Shown: positions 1-8,901, counted from the stretch's first letter. The stretch is 32,323 nucleotides of DNA from CAYOVG01 sp964407285 (GCA_964407285.1 CAYOVG010000029.1:1-32323); one strand, 5' to 3'. The notes: a model not told the origin generated them from the letters alone. A program made the numbers and translations.

Positions 1-381
1 CACCCCGAATACAACCCTTTAGGGGGTGGATAGGCAGCAACAGTCTTCTCCGGTGCGGGCGCGGCATTGCATTAATAAAATGCTTGACATTGATCTCTCC
101 GGGGTTTAATGATTATAGGTTCTATAGCCATAATGCTTTGATACCGGTTGCTGTCAACACCGTGCGTATCAGCTTGCAGGCCGCATTTCATGTCTTTTTG
201 TTGGAACTGGATGGAGTTCATGCCCGCCTCCGAACAGCACACGATGAATGCTCCGAGCGGGGAATGGCCGGGATTACGATGAGTCCAGTACAGCCAACCG
301 CAGGGGATGCAGTTTCTCCTGTTGCACCATAAGCAGCCACAATTCGTATCCGGCCATATGCCGATAGAAAGGTTAAGCAAA
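1..381. other. Upstream region of tig, no gene recognised
   Basis: No convincing gene is seen here. Short frames exist on both strands but none resembles a known protein. Positions 1-6 and 23-28 form a six-base inverted repeat (CACCCC/GGGGTG), possibly the tail of a terminator belonging to a gene left of the window. A consensus TTGACA at 84-89 is followed 15 bases later by TTTAAT (105-110), five of six matches to a -10 box but with a short spacer. This is the best promoter candidate for tig, with low to moderate certainty. Confidence 0.4.
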
Positions 382-1704
382 GTGGAATTGAAGGTTTCCG
401 TTATCGATCTTAGTGAAAGCCAGAAAAAACTGCAGGTGGAGATTCCTTCTCAGAACGTCCAGAAAGAGATCGAAAAAAGATACCGCGATTTGGCCAAGAA
501 AGTGCGCATCAAGGGCTTCCGGCCGGGGAAGATTCCCAGAAGCATACTGCAGTCCTACTACGGGAAGGCCATTGAGGGCGAGGTATCCCAGGAACTCATA
601 CAGGAAACCTACCCCGACGCCCTCTCGAAGGCCGACATAAAACCCTTGATCCAGGCGGATGTCGACGAATTGCACTTCGAAGACAGCGGCGCCTTTACCT
701 ACTCGGCCATCGTGGAAGTGTGTCCTCCTTTCGAACTGAGTGAATACAAAGGGCTGGCGTTGAGCCGTCCCGCCATTAATATAACTGAAGAGGCCATAGA
801 TGCGGAGATCGAACGCATCCGGCAGCAACACGGGCAACTGGAAGCTCTCGACGAAGACCGGCCCATCATGACGGGTGACGTCGCGGTAGTGGATTTCACT
901 CCCAGCGTGGACGGGACCGTATTCGAGAAAGGCAAGACCGCCGATATGATGGTCGAAGTGGGCAAGCAGTCCATGCATCCCGATTTCGACGAGCAGTTGG
1001 TGGGGCATAAGGCGGGTGAGACGTTGGCTTTCGACCTCGACTATCCGGAAGACGCCTCGGCTACCGAGATCGCCGGCAAGAGAGTGCATTTCGACCTCAC
1101 CATCAAGGACGTCAAGAAGAGAATATTGCCCGACCTGGACGATGATTTCGCCGGGAAGATGGGGTCCGATTCCTTCGAGGCCTTTCGTGAGGAGATCGCC
1201 AAAAGGCTGACGAGGCGTGAGGAAGACAGGCTGAAGGCGGACGTTCAGGAGCAGATCAAGAAGAAATTGTTGGAGAATACGAAGTTCGAGCTCTCCCCGA
1301 AGGTCATCGAGCAGGAGGCGGAAGTTCTCGTTTCCCAGTTCCGGCATCAATTCGAGAGCCAGGGGATCAAGGTCAACGAAGACCTCTTCAACTCGAAAGA
1401 AATAAAGGCGGAGTACCGCAACCAGGCGGAGCAGAGTATCCGGCTGCGTCTCATTCTGAGCGAGATCGCCAGGAGGGAAGACATTCAGCTCACTGCTGAA
1501 GAGGTGGAAGAAACCTACAAAGAAGTGGCTCGCCTGCTCCGGAAAGACATATCCGAAGTAAGGACCCAATTCGCGGAGAATCCTTTCGTGGTGCAACTGC
1601 AGGACGGCAAGGCCCAGGAAAAGGTCCTTCGGCTTTTGGAGGAACACGCATCCTTCACGGAAGCGGAAGCGTCGGTTGAAGCGGGCAGCCCGGATCAGGA
1701 GTAG
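382..1704 (+). CDS. tig: Trigger factor, ribosome-associated chaperone and prolyl isomerase
   Basis: Trigger factor binds the ribosomal exit tunnel and protects nascent chains. The N-terminal ribosome-binding loop GFRPGK is at residues 45-50, almost the E. coli position. A central FKBP-like prolyl-isomerase domain (about 145-240) and a long helical, charged C-terminal chaperone domain follow. The product is about 440 residues, normal for the family. I prefer the GTG start at 382: a GAAAGG motif lies nine bases upstream and the protein then begins MELKVSV, as trigger factors do. In-frame ATGs at 358 and 307 would add 8 or 25 residues without homology. It leads the tig-clpP-clpX-lon series and its stop overlaps the ribosome-binding site of clpP, so the two are probably cotranscribed. 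Confidence 0.96.
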   Translation: MELKVSVIDLSESQKKLQVEIPSQNVQKEIEKRYRDLAKKVRIKGFRPGKIPRSILQSYYGKAIEGEVSQELIQETYPDALSKADIKPLIQADVDELHFEDSGAFTYSAIVEVCPPFELSEYKGLALSRPAINITEEAIDAEIERIRQQHGQLEALDEDRPIMTGDVAVVDFTPSVDGTVFEKGKTADMMVEVGKQSMHPDFDEQLVGHKAGETLAFDLDYPEDASATEIAGKRVHFDLTIKDVKKRILPDLDDDFAGKMGSDSFEAFREEIAKRLTRREEDRLKADVQEQIKKKLLENTKFELSPKVIEQEAEVLVSQFRHQFESQGIKVNEDLFNSKEIKAEYRNQAEQSIRLRLILSEIARREDIQLTAEEVEETYKEVARLLRKDISEVRTQFAENPFVVQLQDGKAQEKVLRLLEEHASFTEAEASVEAGSPDQE

Positions 1705-1710
1705 AAAAAT

Positions 1711-2307
1711 ATGTCTCTCATTCCAATAGTCATCGAGCAGAGCAGCAGGGGCGAGCGGGCTTTCGACATTTACTCCCGCCTCTTGCGGGACCGGATCATT
1801 TTTCTCGGAACTCCCGTAACGGACGACGTGGCCAACGTGATCATCGCCCAGATGCTGTTCCTGGAATCGGAAGACCCCGACAAGGACATCAGCTTCTACA
1901 TCAACTCTCCCGGAGGGCTCGTTACGGCCGGGCTGGCGATCTATGATACCATGCAGTACATAAAGCCGAACGTGTCCACGCTCTGCATGGGGCAGGCCGC
2001 GAGCATGGCCGCCGTGTTGCTCGCGGCGGGCGTGGCCGGCAAGCGCTTTGCGCTCCCTCACGCGCGCATCATGCTCCATCAACCCATGGGCGGGTTCCAG
2101 GGCCAGGCGACCGATGTGGACATTCAGGCCAGAGAAATACTTCGGCTTCGCGAAGAATTGAACTTCATCCTGAAAAATCATACGGGTAAGCCTCTCGATC
2201 AGATCGAGCGCGATACGGACCGCGACTTCTTCATGTCGGGCGCTCAGGCCAAGGAATACGGCCTGGTCGACGAAGTGATCACCAGCCGTATCGCTTTGCC
2301 GGTGTAG
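1711..2307 (+). CDS. clpP: ATP-dependent Clp protease proteolytic subunit
   Basis: ClpP forms the tetradecameric serine-peptidase barrel that degrades substrates fed by ClpX or ClpA in the cytoplasm. At 198 residues it has the usual length. The catalytic triad is visible as Ser98 (in GQAASMAA), His123 (in MLHQPMGG) and Asp172. The oxyanion-region glycines (SPGG, residues 66-69) are also present. The ATG lies six bases after the tig stop, and the AGGAG ribosome-binding site overlaps the end of tig. A hairpin follows about 30 bases downstream, so tig-clpP looks like one transcription unit separate from clpX. Confidence 0.98.
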   Translation: MSLIPIVIEQSSRGERAFDIYSRLLRDRIIFLGTPVTDDVANVIIAQMLFLESEDPDKDISFYINSPGGLVTAGLAIYDTMQYIKPNVSTLCMGQAASMAAVLLAAGVAGKRFALPHARIMLHQPMGGFQGQATDVDIQAREILRLREELNFILKNHTGKPLDQIERDTDRDFFMSGAQAKEYGLVDEVITSRIALPV

Positions 2308-2338
2308 CGCACGGCGAAGGCCGTTTCCGACAGTTCAT

Positions 2339-2385
2339 GCCGGATGAGAGGTTCATAATCTCATCCGGCGTCTTACCTTTTCCGA
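2339..2385 (+). terminator. Putative terminator after clpP
   Basis: A perfect 11-base-pair inverted repeat (GCCGGATGAGA at 2339-2349 with TCTCATCCGGC at 2359-2369) encloses a nine-base loop. A pyrimidine-rich, T-containing stretch follows to about 2385. The T run is interrupted, so termination may be partial or factor-assisted. Confidence 0.6.
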
Positions 2386-2778
2386 TTCTTTCCAATCCGG
2401 CTTCTTTCCCCGTTCTTACCCGTTAAAAAGGTTGACCTTTCCGGTTTCACAGGTTAGCAGTTTAGTAGCGAGTGGCGGTTCCGGACACGTAGCGGCGGTA
2501 TTACACCTGCCTGTGCTCCTTCCCCTGCCCCGCTCCTTTTCCATCCCGCCGTTTCGGGAGTTGCCGCGGAATGGCGGCGCTCACGGGCGTGCGCGTTTTT
2601 GGAGACGCCTTTTTCGCTCACGGCCGGCCGGCGGGATGGCCGGCAGAGGCGCCCAACGGCCGGATCTGGCCCGACCCGTGGCTGCCGCGGGTGAGTAAGA
2701 GCCGCAGCCATGATTTCGGGGCAACACGATCCAAGGAATTGAGCCCGTTTATGGCTAGCTAAAATTCGGCAATATGAT
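2386..2778. other. GC-rich intergenic spacer between clpP and clpX
   Basis: No supported gene. The middle (about 2540-2700) is strongly GC-rich and contains nested GGCCGG/CCGGCC inverted repeats around 2622-2645. Short frames on both strands here have low-complexity composition and no family resemblance, so I treat them as chance. Confidence 0.5.
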
Positions 2779-2784
2779 TATAAT
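2779..2784 (+). promoter_or_regulatory. Candidate -10 box for clpX
   Basis: A perfect TATAAT stands about 140 bases before the clpX start, in a locally AT-rich patch after a GC-rich spacer. The hexamer 17 bases upstream (TAGCTA, 2756-2761) matches the -35 consensus at only three of six positions. Initiation near 2791 would leave a leader of about 130 bases. Confidence 0.4.
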
Positions 2785-2863
2785 GGAATCAAGTCGGTGA
2801 TGCGGGCCGGCGGCAGGCACTGAAAAAATCGCATTTGCCTTCATGGGATAGCTTACGGCAGGA

Positions 2864-2894
2864 GACAGCCTCGGGAGTAACTCTTCAGGCTGTC
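2864..2894 (+). promoter_or_regulatory. Hairpin in the clpX leader
   Basis: GACAGCCT (2864-2871) pairs perfectly with AGGCTGTC (2887-2894). The 15-base loop can form a further short GAG/CTC pair. The hairpin ends 16 bases before the GGAGGA ribosome-binding site of clpX and has no T run, so it is more likely a mRNA stability or translation element than a terminator. Confidence 0.4.
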
Positions 2895-2922
2895 AGGTTA
2901 ATATAGCCAAGGAGGAATTTGG

Positions 2923-4176
2923 ATGGCTAGGAAGCGTGACGATCGTGGTGGAGAATTGAGATGCTCTTTTTGCGGCAAGGGCCAGGATGAGGTGAAGAAA
3001 CTCATTGCGGGCCCGACTGTATACATCTGTGATGAATGCGTCGAGTTGTGCAACGACATCATCGCGGAGGAATACGAGAGAGAAGAGGCCGCACGAGCCA
3101 CACAAATCCCTAAGCCCGCAGAAATTAAAAGCATTCTGGATCAGTATGTCATCGGACAGGAGCGCGCCAAAAAGGTGCTGGCAGTTGCCGTGCACAATCA
3201 TTACAAGCGCATCGAGCTGAAGCTGGACAAAGACGATGTGGAGCTTCAGAAGAGCAATATCCTGATGATCGGACCCACCGGTTCCGGGAAGACTCTTCTG
3301 GCGCAGACCCTTGCCCGTATTCTGAACGTTCCTTTCACCATCGCCGACGCTACCACGTTGACGGAAGCGGGCTATGTCGGAGAGGACGTGGAGAACATAC
3401 TGGTAAGCCTGATCCAGGCTGCGGATTATGACATCGAGAAAGCCTCGCGTGGAATCGTTTACATTGACGAGATCGACAAAATTGCGAAGAAATCAGACAG
3501 TCCATCCATCACACGGGACGTATCCGGTGAAGGCGTTCAGCAGGCGTTGCTGAAGATCCTGGAAGGAACCATCGCCAATGTGCCTCCCAAGGGAGGAAGA
3601 AAACATCCTCAGCAGGAATTCATTAAAATAGACACGACCAATATCCTTTTCATTTGCGGCGGCGCTTTTAATTTTCTGGAGCACATCATCCAGGGCCGTG
3701 TCGGTGTGAAGGGATTGGGATTCGGCGCGGAAATCCGGAGCAAAGAGGACAAGAACGTCGGTGAGATCCTTACCAACGTGCAGCCGGAAGATCTCATCAA
3801 GTTCGGGCTGATTCCGGAGTTCGTGGGACGGCTTCCGGTTCTCGCGACGTTGAACGAATTGACGGAAGACGAACTGGTCAGCATACTCACCGAGCCCAAG
3901 AACGCCCTTACGAAGCAGTACAGAAAGCTCTTCGAATTGGAGGACGTGCGCCTGCGGTTCACGGACGGCGCTATGCGCGCCATCTCCCGGGAGGCTCTCA
4001 GGAGAAAATCCGGCGCCCGAGGGCTACGTTCCATCATGGAAACCATAATGCTCGACATTATGTACGAACTACCGTCTCAACCCGAGATCGAGGAGTGTAT
4101 CATCAACGAGGAAGTGATCCTGAAACAGGAATCCCCGTTGCTCATGTACCGCGGTCAGGGACGGGAATCGGCATGA
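2923..4176 (+). CDS. clpX: ATP-dependent Clp protease ATP-binding subunit ClpX
   Basis: ClpX is the hexameric AAA+ unfoldase that recognises substrates and threads them into ClpP. The N-terminal C4 zinc-binding domain has Cys14, Cys17, Cys36 and Cys39. Walker A GPTGSGKT is at 117-124, the GYVG pore loop at 150-153 and Walker B IVYIDEID at 178-185. The RKH loop (GGRKHPQQ), a GLGF loop for docking to ClpP and the sensor-2 GARGLRS motif follow in order. Length (417) is standard. A strong GGAGGA ribosome-binding site at 2911-2916 fixes the start. It lies 615 bases after clpP and 155 before lon and appears to have its own promoter. Confidence 0.98.
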   Translation: MARKRDDRGGELRCSFCGKGQDEVKKLIAGPTVYICDECVELCNDIIAEEYEREEAARATQIPKPAEIKSILDQYVIGQERAKKVLAVAVHNHYKRIELKLDKDDVELQKSNILMIGPTGSGKTLLAQTLARILNVPFTIADATTLTEAGYVGEDVENILVSLIQAADYDIEKASRGIVYIDEIDKIAKKSDSPSITRDVSGEGVQQALLKILEGTIANVPPKGGRKHPQQEFIKIDTTNILFICGGAFNFLEHIIQGRVGVKGLGFGAEIRSKEDKNVGEILTNVQPEDLIKFGLIPEFVGRLPVLATLNELTEDELVSILTEPKNALTKQYRKLFELEDVRLRFTDGAMRAISREALRRKSGARGLRSIMETIMLDIMYELPSQPEIEECIINEEVILKQESPLLMYRGQGRESA

Positions 4177-4190
4177 GGAAGGATATTGGA

Positions 4191-4309
4191 GACCGGAAGC
4201 CGGTATTGATTCACCCCTCGCGGACTTTCCCGCTTCCGGTCTTCGACCCGCACTACATGGTTTGGGAGCCGGGAGTCGGCCGGACCCTCTCGACGCGAGG
4301 GGTCGGGCC
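4191..4309 (+). repeat. Interlocked inverted repeats between clpX and lon
   Basis: Three pairings occur in the 155-base gap. GACCGGAAGC (4191-4200) matches GCTTCCGGTC (4232-4241). ACCCCTCGCG (4213-4222) matches CGCGAGGGGT (4294-4303). A local GC-rich hairpin (left arm 4278-4289, right arm 4297-4309, nearly perfect) competes with the second pairing. The first two interleave like a pseudoknot. No T run follows, and lon starts 23 bases after the last arm, so this may regulate lon read-through or translation. Confidence 0.5.
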
Positions 4310-4331
4310 GTATATGAAGATTTGACAGAAG

Positions 4332-6791
4332 ATGAGTATTACCGATATGTTCAAACTGATGCGTACCAAAGATGATCAGAACAACGCCGCGGCGCCTGTA
4401 ACCTTGCCACTCCTGCCTTTGCGAGACATAGTGGTATTTCCGGCCATGGTGGTGCCTCTCTTCGTGGGGAGGGACAAATCGGTGAACGCGCTTGAAAAGG
4501 CGATGAGCACCGATAAGCGGATTCTGCTGGCGGCTCAGAAGAAGGCCAAGACGGACAACCCGAGCGAGACGGACATCTACCGTGTCGCCACGATGGCCAA
4601 TATCCTGCAAATCCTGCGACTTCCGGACGGCACGGTGAAGGTGCTGGTGGAGGGAGAACAGCGCTGCAGAATACTGAACTTCATCGATCACACCGATTAC
4701 TTTTCCGCTCAGGCCGAGCCTTTGCCGGAGAAGGGCGCCGAAGGCGTGGTGGGAGAAGCTTTGCGCCGGAACATACATACGGCGTTCGAAGCTTATTCCA
4801 GGCACAACAAGAAGATTACCGCGGAGATAATCGAGACGGTATCGACTATTGAGCAGCCCTCGAAGCTGGCCGATACGATCGCGTCCTATATGCCCTTCCG
4901 GCTCGACATCAAGCAGGAGCTTCTGGAGACGATCGATGTGAGCCAGCGGCTGGAGAAGCTTTTCGGCCATATCAAGTCTGAAGTTGAAGTCATTCAGATG
5001 GAGGAGCGCATCAAGGGCCGGGTCAAGAAGCAGATGGAGAAGACCCAGCGGGAGTACTACCTTACCGAGCAGATGCGCGCCATCCAGAAGGAAATGGGCG
5101 AGAAGGACGACTTCAAATCCGAGCTGGACGACCTCGAGAAGCGGATCAAGAGGAAGAAGTTGAGCCAGGAGGCGGCCAATAAGGTTCGCCACGAGTTCAA
5201 GAAGCTCAAGCTCATGTCGCCCATGAGCGCGGAAGCGACGGTGGTGAGGAACTACATCGACTGGATTCTGTCGCTGCCGTGGTACGAGAAGACGAAGGAT
5301 AAGATCGATATCGACGCTTCGGCGAAGATCCTCGATGAAGACCATTACGGTCTGGAGAAACCCAAGCAGCGCATCCTCGAATACCTTGCGGTGCAGGCGC
5401 TGGTGAAGAAAATCAAGGGTCCGATCCTTTGCTTCGTCGGCCCCCCAGGGGTTGGAAAGACCTCCCTTGCAAGGTCGATCGCTCGAGCGATGAACCGCAA
5501 CTTCATCCGCCTGTCGTTGGGTGGAGTCCGTGACGAAGCTGAAATTCGCGGACACAGGCGAACCTATATCGGGGCCATGCCCGGCAAGATCATCCAGAGT
5601 TTGAAGAAGGCCAAGAGCAATAACCCGGTTTTCTGCCTGGACGAAATCGACAAGATGAGCGCTGATTTCCGCGGCGATCCGTCTTCCGCGCTCCTCGAGG
5701 TGCTGGACCCCGAACAGAATTTCTCGTTCAACGATCACTACATGGATCTGGACTACGATCTGTCGGAGATCTTTTTCATCACGACGGCCAATACCTTGCA
5801 GTCCATCCCCGCTCCTTTGCAGGATCGTATGGAGATCATACGGATCGCAGGGTACACGGAACTCGAGAAGCTCCATATCGCGCAGGGGTTCCTGGTCGCC
5901 AAGCAGTCCAAGGCCAACGGCCTCACCGCGGAGAACGTGGTTTTCACCGACGAGAACCTGCTCTACATAGTACGCCATTACACGAAGGAAGCAGGCGTGC
6001 GTAACCTCGAGCGGGAAATCGCCTCCATCTGCCGCAAGGTGGCGAAGGATGTGGTGAGAAACGGACCTGAAACCCGGATCGAGCTGAATGAGGAGATTAT
6101 CCAGGAGTACCTGGGGATACCGAAGTTCCGTTACGGTCTGGCCGAAGAGAAGGATGAGATCGGGCTTGCCATGGGGCTGGCCTGGACGGAGTTCGGCGGC
6201 GACATTCTGGGGATAGAGACCGTGGTGTTGCCCGGCAAGGGGGCCGTCACGATTACCGGAAAGCTCGGGGAGGTCATGCAGGAATCGGCCCGGGCGGCGC
6301 TCAGCTATGTACGGTCCAGGGCGAACCGCCTGGGCATTGACGCCGAGTTCTATCAGAATACCGACATTCACGTTCACGTGCCGGAAGGAGGCATTCCCAA
6401 GGACGGTCCTTCGGCCGGTATTACCATGGCCACATCGATGGTTTCGGCCCTTACCCGGATTCCGGTGCGCAGCGACATCGCCATGACGGGAGAGATTACT
6501 CTGCGCGGCAGGATCCTTCCGATCGGCGGACTGAAGGAGAAGATCCTGGCCGCCCACAGGGCGCTCATCAAGACGGTCCTCATTCCGAAGGAAAACGCGA
6601 AGGACCTGAAGGAGATCCCCCCCAGGATCCTGGAGGAGATCCAGGTGGAACTGGTGGAGCATATGGATGAGGTGCTGCTGAAGGCCATGTCGGACCCGAG
6701 TGCGGTATTCAGGGAGCAAACGGATTTGCCGTCGGAGCCCGTGATTTTCGAACAGAACAAACAGCCCATAGACGAGATTCGAACTCACTGA
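4332..6791 (+). CDS. lon: ATP-dependent protease Lon
   Basis: Lon is a homohexameric cytoplasmic AAA+ serine protease that removes damaged and regulatory proteins. The N-terminal LON substrate-binding domain occupies about residues 24-215, followed by a coiled-coil linker. The AAA+ module has Walker A GPPGVGKT at 370-377 and Walker B FCLDEID at 434-440. The C-terminal protease domain has the Ser694 (DGPSAG)/Lys737 dyad with the usual 43-residue spacing. The length of 819 residues fits bacterial LonA. The ribosome-binding site is weak (AGAAG), and the structured spacer upstream may influence expression. A tRNA promoter begins 11 bases after its stop. Confidence 0.98.
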   Translation: MSITDMFKLMRTKDDQNNAAAPVTLPLLPLRDIVVFPAMVVPLFVGRDKSVNALEKAMSTDKRILLAAQKKAKTDNPSETDIYRVATMANILQILRLPDGTVKVLVEGEQRCRILNFIDHTDYFSAQAEPLPEKGAEGVVGEALRRNIHTAFEAYSRHNKKITAEIIETVSTIEQPSKLADTIASYMPFRLDIKQELLETIDVSQRLEKLFGHIKSEVEVIQMEERIKGRVKKQMEKTQREYYLTEQMRAIQKEMGEKDDFKSELDDLEKRIKRKKLSQEAANKVRHEFKKLKLMSPMSAEATVVRNYIDWILSLPWYEKTKDKIDIDASAKILDEDHYGLEKPKQRILEYLAVQALVKKIKGPILCFVGPPGVGKTSLARSIARAMNRNFIRLSLGGVRDEAEIRGHRRTYIGAMPGKIIQSLKKAKSNNPVFCLDEIDKMSADFRGDPSSALLEVLDPEQNFSFNDHYMDLDYDLSEIFFITTANTLQSIPAPLQDRMEIIRIAGYTELEKLHIAQGFLVAKQSKANGLTAENVVFTDENLLYIVRHYTKEAGVRNLEREIASICRKVAKDVVRNGPETRIELNEEIIQEYLGIPKFRYGLAEEKDEIGLAMGLAWTEFGGDILGIETVVLPGKGAVTITGKLGEVMQESARAALSYVRSRANRLGIDAEFYQNTDIHVHVPEGGIPKDGPSAGITMATSMVSALTRIPVRSDIAMTGEITLRGRILPIGGLKEKILAAHRALIKTVLIPKENAKDLKEIPPRILEEIQVELVEHMDEVLLKAMSDPSAVFREQTDLPSEPVIFEQNKQPIDEIRTH

Positions 6792-6801
6792 AGAAAATTG
6801 C

Positions 6802-6830
6802 TTGACATTCACCGAATTTTGGTCTAAATA
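6802..6830 (+). promoter_or_regulatory. Promoter of the tRNA operon
   Basis: A perfect TTGACA (6802-6807), a 17-base spacer and TAAATA (6825-6830) lie between the lon stop and tRNA-Val. The -35 is ideal and the -10 is weaker. It is placed correctly to start a transcript about 45 bases before the tRNA-Val gene. Confidence 0.65.
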
Positions 6831-6883
6831 CAAGATCAAGTTTGGGCTGCAAGGCAAAGTACCTGCCCTGGTAGCTACAACGC

Positions 6884-6959
6884 GGGCGGATAGCTCAATT
6901 GGGAGAGCATCGGCCTTACAAGCCGGGGGTCACAGGTTCGAGCCCTGTTCCGCCCACCA
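6884..6959 (+). tRNA. tRNA-Val (anticodon UAC)
   Basis: The cloverleaf is complete. Acceptor arm GGGCGGA (6884-6890) pairs with TCCGCCC (6949-6955), followed by discriminator A and an encoded CCA. The anticodon stem TCGGC/GCCGG encloses loop CTTACAA, giving anticodon TAC, which reads GUA valine codons. The T-arm loop TTCGAGC is canonical. Confidence 0.96.
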
Positions 6960-6967
6960 ATGATCGC

Positions 6968-7044
<77 letters not shown>

Positions 7045-7051
7045 GAAAATC

Positions 7052-7086
7052 AAAGGGGTTACCGAGTTCACTCGGTAACCCCTTTT
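7052..7086 (+). terminator. Rho-independent terminator of the tRNA operon
   Basis: A perfect 15-base-pair stem (7052-7066 with 7071-7085) has a four-base TTCA loop. The A-rich left end and T-rich right end (CCCCTTTT) make it look bidirectional. It starts eight bases after the tRNA-Asp CCA. Confidence 0.92.
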
Positions 7087-7254
7087 GCATTGGATGCCGG
7101 CGAAATTGGGGTCAGCTCACGAAACGGAAAAAATCGTACGCTATGCCTCTCCGAGCATTCGTAGAGGCCGGAACTTGCCCTGTTCGACCTGTTTGCTTTG
7201 TTGCCGGACATAATCAAGGTCGGTTTCAACTCGCGGGCGTAAGGACTTGCGGCG

Positions 7255-7519
7255 TCAGGGCTTCGCCTTCTCCTGTCCGGCAAGGCGCTTGCGGCCGCGC
7301 GCTTTGATTTCTTCAACGTTCAACGGCGTCGGTTCGCCGCTATCCATCCCCTTCTTGATTTCGGCACGCAACTCTTCACGGCGAATTCCGTGCAAACGGT
7401 CGCATTCCTCAAGAAGGCGCAGGGCTTCACGCATAACCTCGCCGGCAGAACCATAAAGCCCGCTATCCACTTTCTTTTTTTACCAACTCTTCAAGCTGCG
7501 GCGTAAGGGAGACGTTCAT
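7255..7519 (-). pseudogene. ParD-like antitoxin gene with a frameshift
   Basis: Read from 7519 on the - strand, the product begins MNVSLTPQLEELVKK, the ribbon-helix-helix start typical of ParD antitoxins, with an AGGAG ribosome-binding site eight bases upstream. It then hits a stop after 18 codons. One base less in the A7 tract (T7 at 7475-7481 on the + strand) or the nearby AAA (7471-7473) restores the ParD frame through VDSGLYGSAGEVMREALRLL to a stop at 7255, giving about 87 residues. ParD normally neutralises a ParE toxin encoded just downstream. The 170 bases that follow contain no recognisable ParE. It could be a decayed antitoxin, a sequencing error in a homopolymer, or a gene expressed by slippage. 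Confidence 0.75.
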
Positions 7520-7784
7520 GGCGTCGACTCCTATCATGAGCGTCTCGTCACCAATAACAAGCTTGGGCATCCTCTTTAATCCATGTTCGATGTCGCCGAA
7601 AAACGGTTTTTCTTTTTCCGGTTGCTCGCCCGTCCCGACCTCAGTTCCGGCCCCAGCCCCGCGCGGGTGCGGCGCCTGCATTTTGTCCCGTTATAGGGTT
7701 TCCGGGCCACCCGCGAACCCGCATGGAAGCTAGGGGAGAGTTTTAGGATAGGCCCCGATAGCGGCGATGCCGCAGTTTCGCTCC

Positions 7785-8282
7785 TTACGCAGCGCTTTCC
7801 TGTACCGGGGCGCTCCACACGGCGATCTCCTTTTCGCGCCGGTTCACGAGCCCCTGCACTACTTTGCCGTTCACTTTGTTCCAACGCCTCATCTGCGCGG
7901 GCACTTCGTCATACTGCTCCTGGTTCAGCACCTTCAGGAGCGTGCTGTTGCGAAACGCGCTGCTCCCCACGTTGAAAGTGAACGACACCAGCGCGTTGAA
8001 CTGGTTTTGGTTCAGCGCGACAATGACGGCGTCATTTACGGTCTTCTCCGTCGGAGCGAGGTCCTGGTCCAGCAAATCCCAGCATTGTTGCTCGGTAAGC
8101 CCATCCTTGTAGGCGCACGCCTTCTCCCCGATGACGATCTCACCCGATTTCAGTTCCGTTGGAGTCAGCAAGTGGCCGATACCGATCGTCGGCTTGCCGC
8201 CCGAGTCTGGGTACTCTTTTGTCTTCAGGCCTTCCCACTCCTTGAACAAATCCCTTCCCCGCTGATCCACTCGCATTGCCAT
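7785..8282 (-). CDS. Phage-type endolysin, glycoside hydrolase family 24 lysozyme
   Basis: The 165-residue product matches T4/P22-type lysozymes, which cleave the MurNAc-GlcNAc bond of peptidoglycan. The family's catalytic spacing E-8aa-D-5aa-T is met exactly by Glu17, Asp26 and Thr32, followed by GIGH. A C-terminal NRREKE motif is also typical. There is no signal peptide or SAR anchor, so in a phage setting it would need a holin. A G-rich AGGGGGG motif precedes the ATG on the - strand. No other phage structural gene is visible. With the broken parD and the nearby tRNA-Asp it looks like a relic of an integrated element, though a domesticated role cannot be excluded. Confidence 0.9.
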   Translation of the reverse strand: MAMRVDQRGRDLFKEWEGLKTKEYPDSGGKPTIGIGHLLTPTELKSGEIVIGEKACAYKDGLTEQQCWDLLDQDLAPTEKTVNDAVIVALNQNQFNALVSFTFNVGSSAFRNSTLLKVLNQEQYDEVPAQMRRWNKVNGKVVQGLVNRREKEIAVWSAPVQESAA

Positions 8283-8872
8283 CTTCGGTCCCCCCTGGTC
8301 TCGAGTTGTTCCGGTTTTTTCGAGTTACTCCACATCGTTCAATTTCATCGCTTGGGCATTCATCTGCTTTGGACCTTCATCTTCTTAGGGTATCCATTGA
8401 TTTCTCACCTTCGTTCCGCCGATCACATATGTATTGAACACGGTGGCGATACTGCTCAGCCGACGAAAAACCGGCAATGAGCTTGGGTACGGTCCGTCAT
8501 TTTCATCAGAAAAGATCAGGAGCGCAATGCAACCGATGCGAGATCGATGCAATAAAGCATAGAGTATCGGAATAACGAATAAGCGCGTATATCCCTGAAA
8601 GCAGATCCATAATGGTGAGGTTAATATGCAGAAAGAATGCGTGTATGTCAACAGATAAAGCGAGCGAAAACGAGAAGGCTCAACACCCCTGCGGCAACAG
8701 GAACCGGAGATCTCCCGAAGCGCTTCGGACGGCAGATTTCATTACGGATTCAATCGGCAATGGGAATGACGACGGATCGTACCCGGAGAGCGAATCCTTG
8801 TTCCGGGTCTTTCCTTTCGCATCGGCTCACCTCCGCGTTACCGGGTACGAACCTCTCATGATACGGACCCTC
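8283..8872. other. Intergenic region between endolysin and carbonic anhydrase
   Basis: No supported gene. Short frames on both strands have no family resemblance and unusual composition. The region is less GC-rich than its neighbours and may be the outer part of the mobile-element remnant. No duplicate of the 3' end of either tRNA (a possible attachment site) was seen here by eye. Confidence 0.4.
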
Positions 8873-8901
8873 TTGAGTTTAGTCCTTTCTCGGTGTACCA
8901 T
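8873..8901 (+). promoter_or_regulatory. Putative promoter of the carbonic anhydrase gene
   Basis: TTGAGT (8873-8878) and TACCAT (8896-8901) are each four of six to consensus with an ideal 17-base spacer. They lie about 40 bases before the start codon. Confidence 0.4.

Noticed and set aside
2432..2698. Small frames in the clpP-clpX spacer
   Set aside because: Composition is driven by GC-rich repeats. No ribosome-binding site or homology is seen.
4155..6857. 900-codon frame antisense to lon
   Set aside because: It mirrors lon codons on the other strand. Such shadows are common in GC-rich genes, and lon is fully intact.
7087..7254. ParE toxin gene after parD
   Set aside because: Only about 170 bases remain before the tRNA terminator, and no frame there resembles ParE or RelE.
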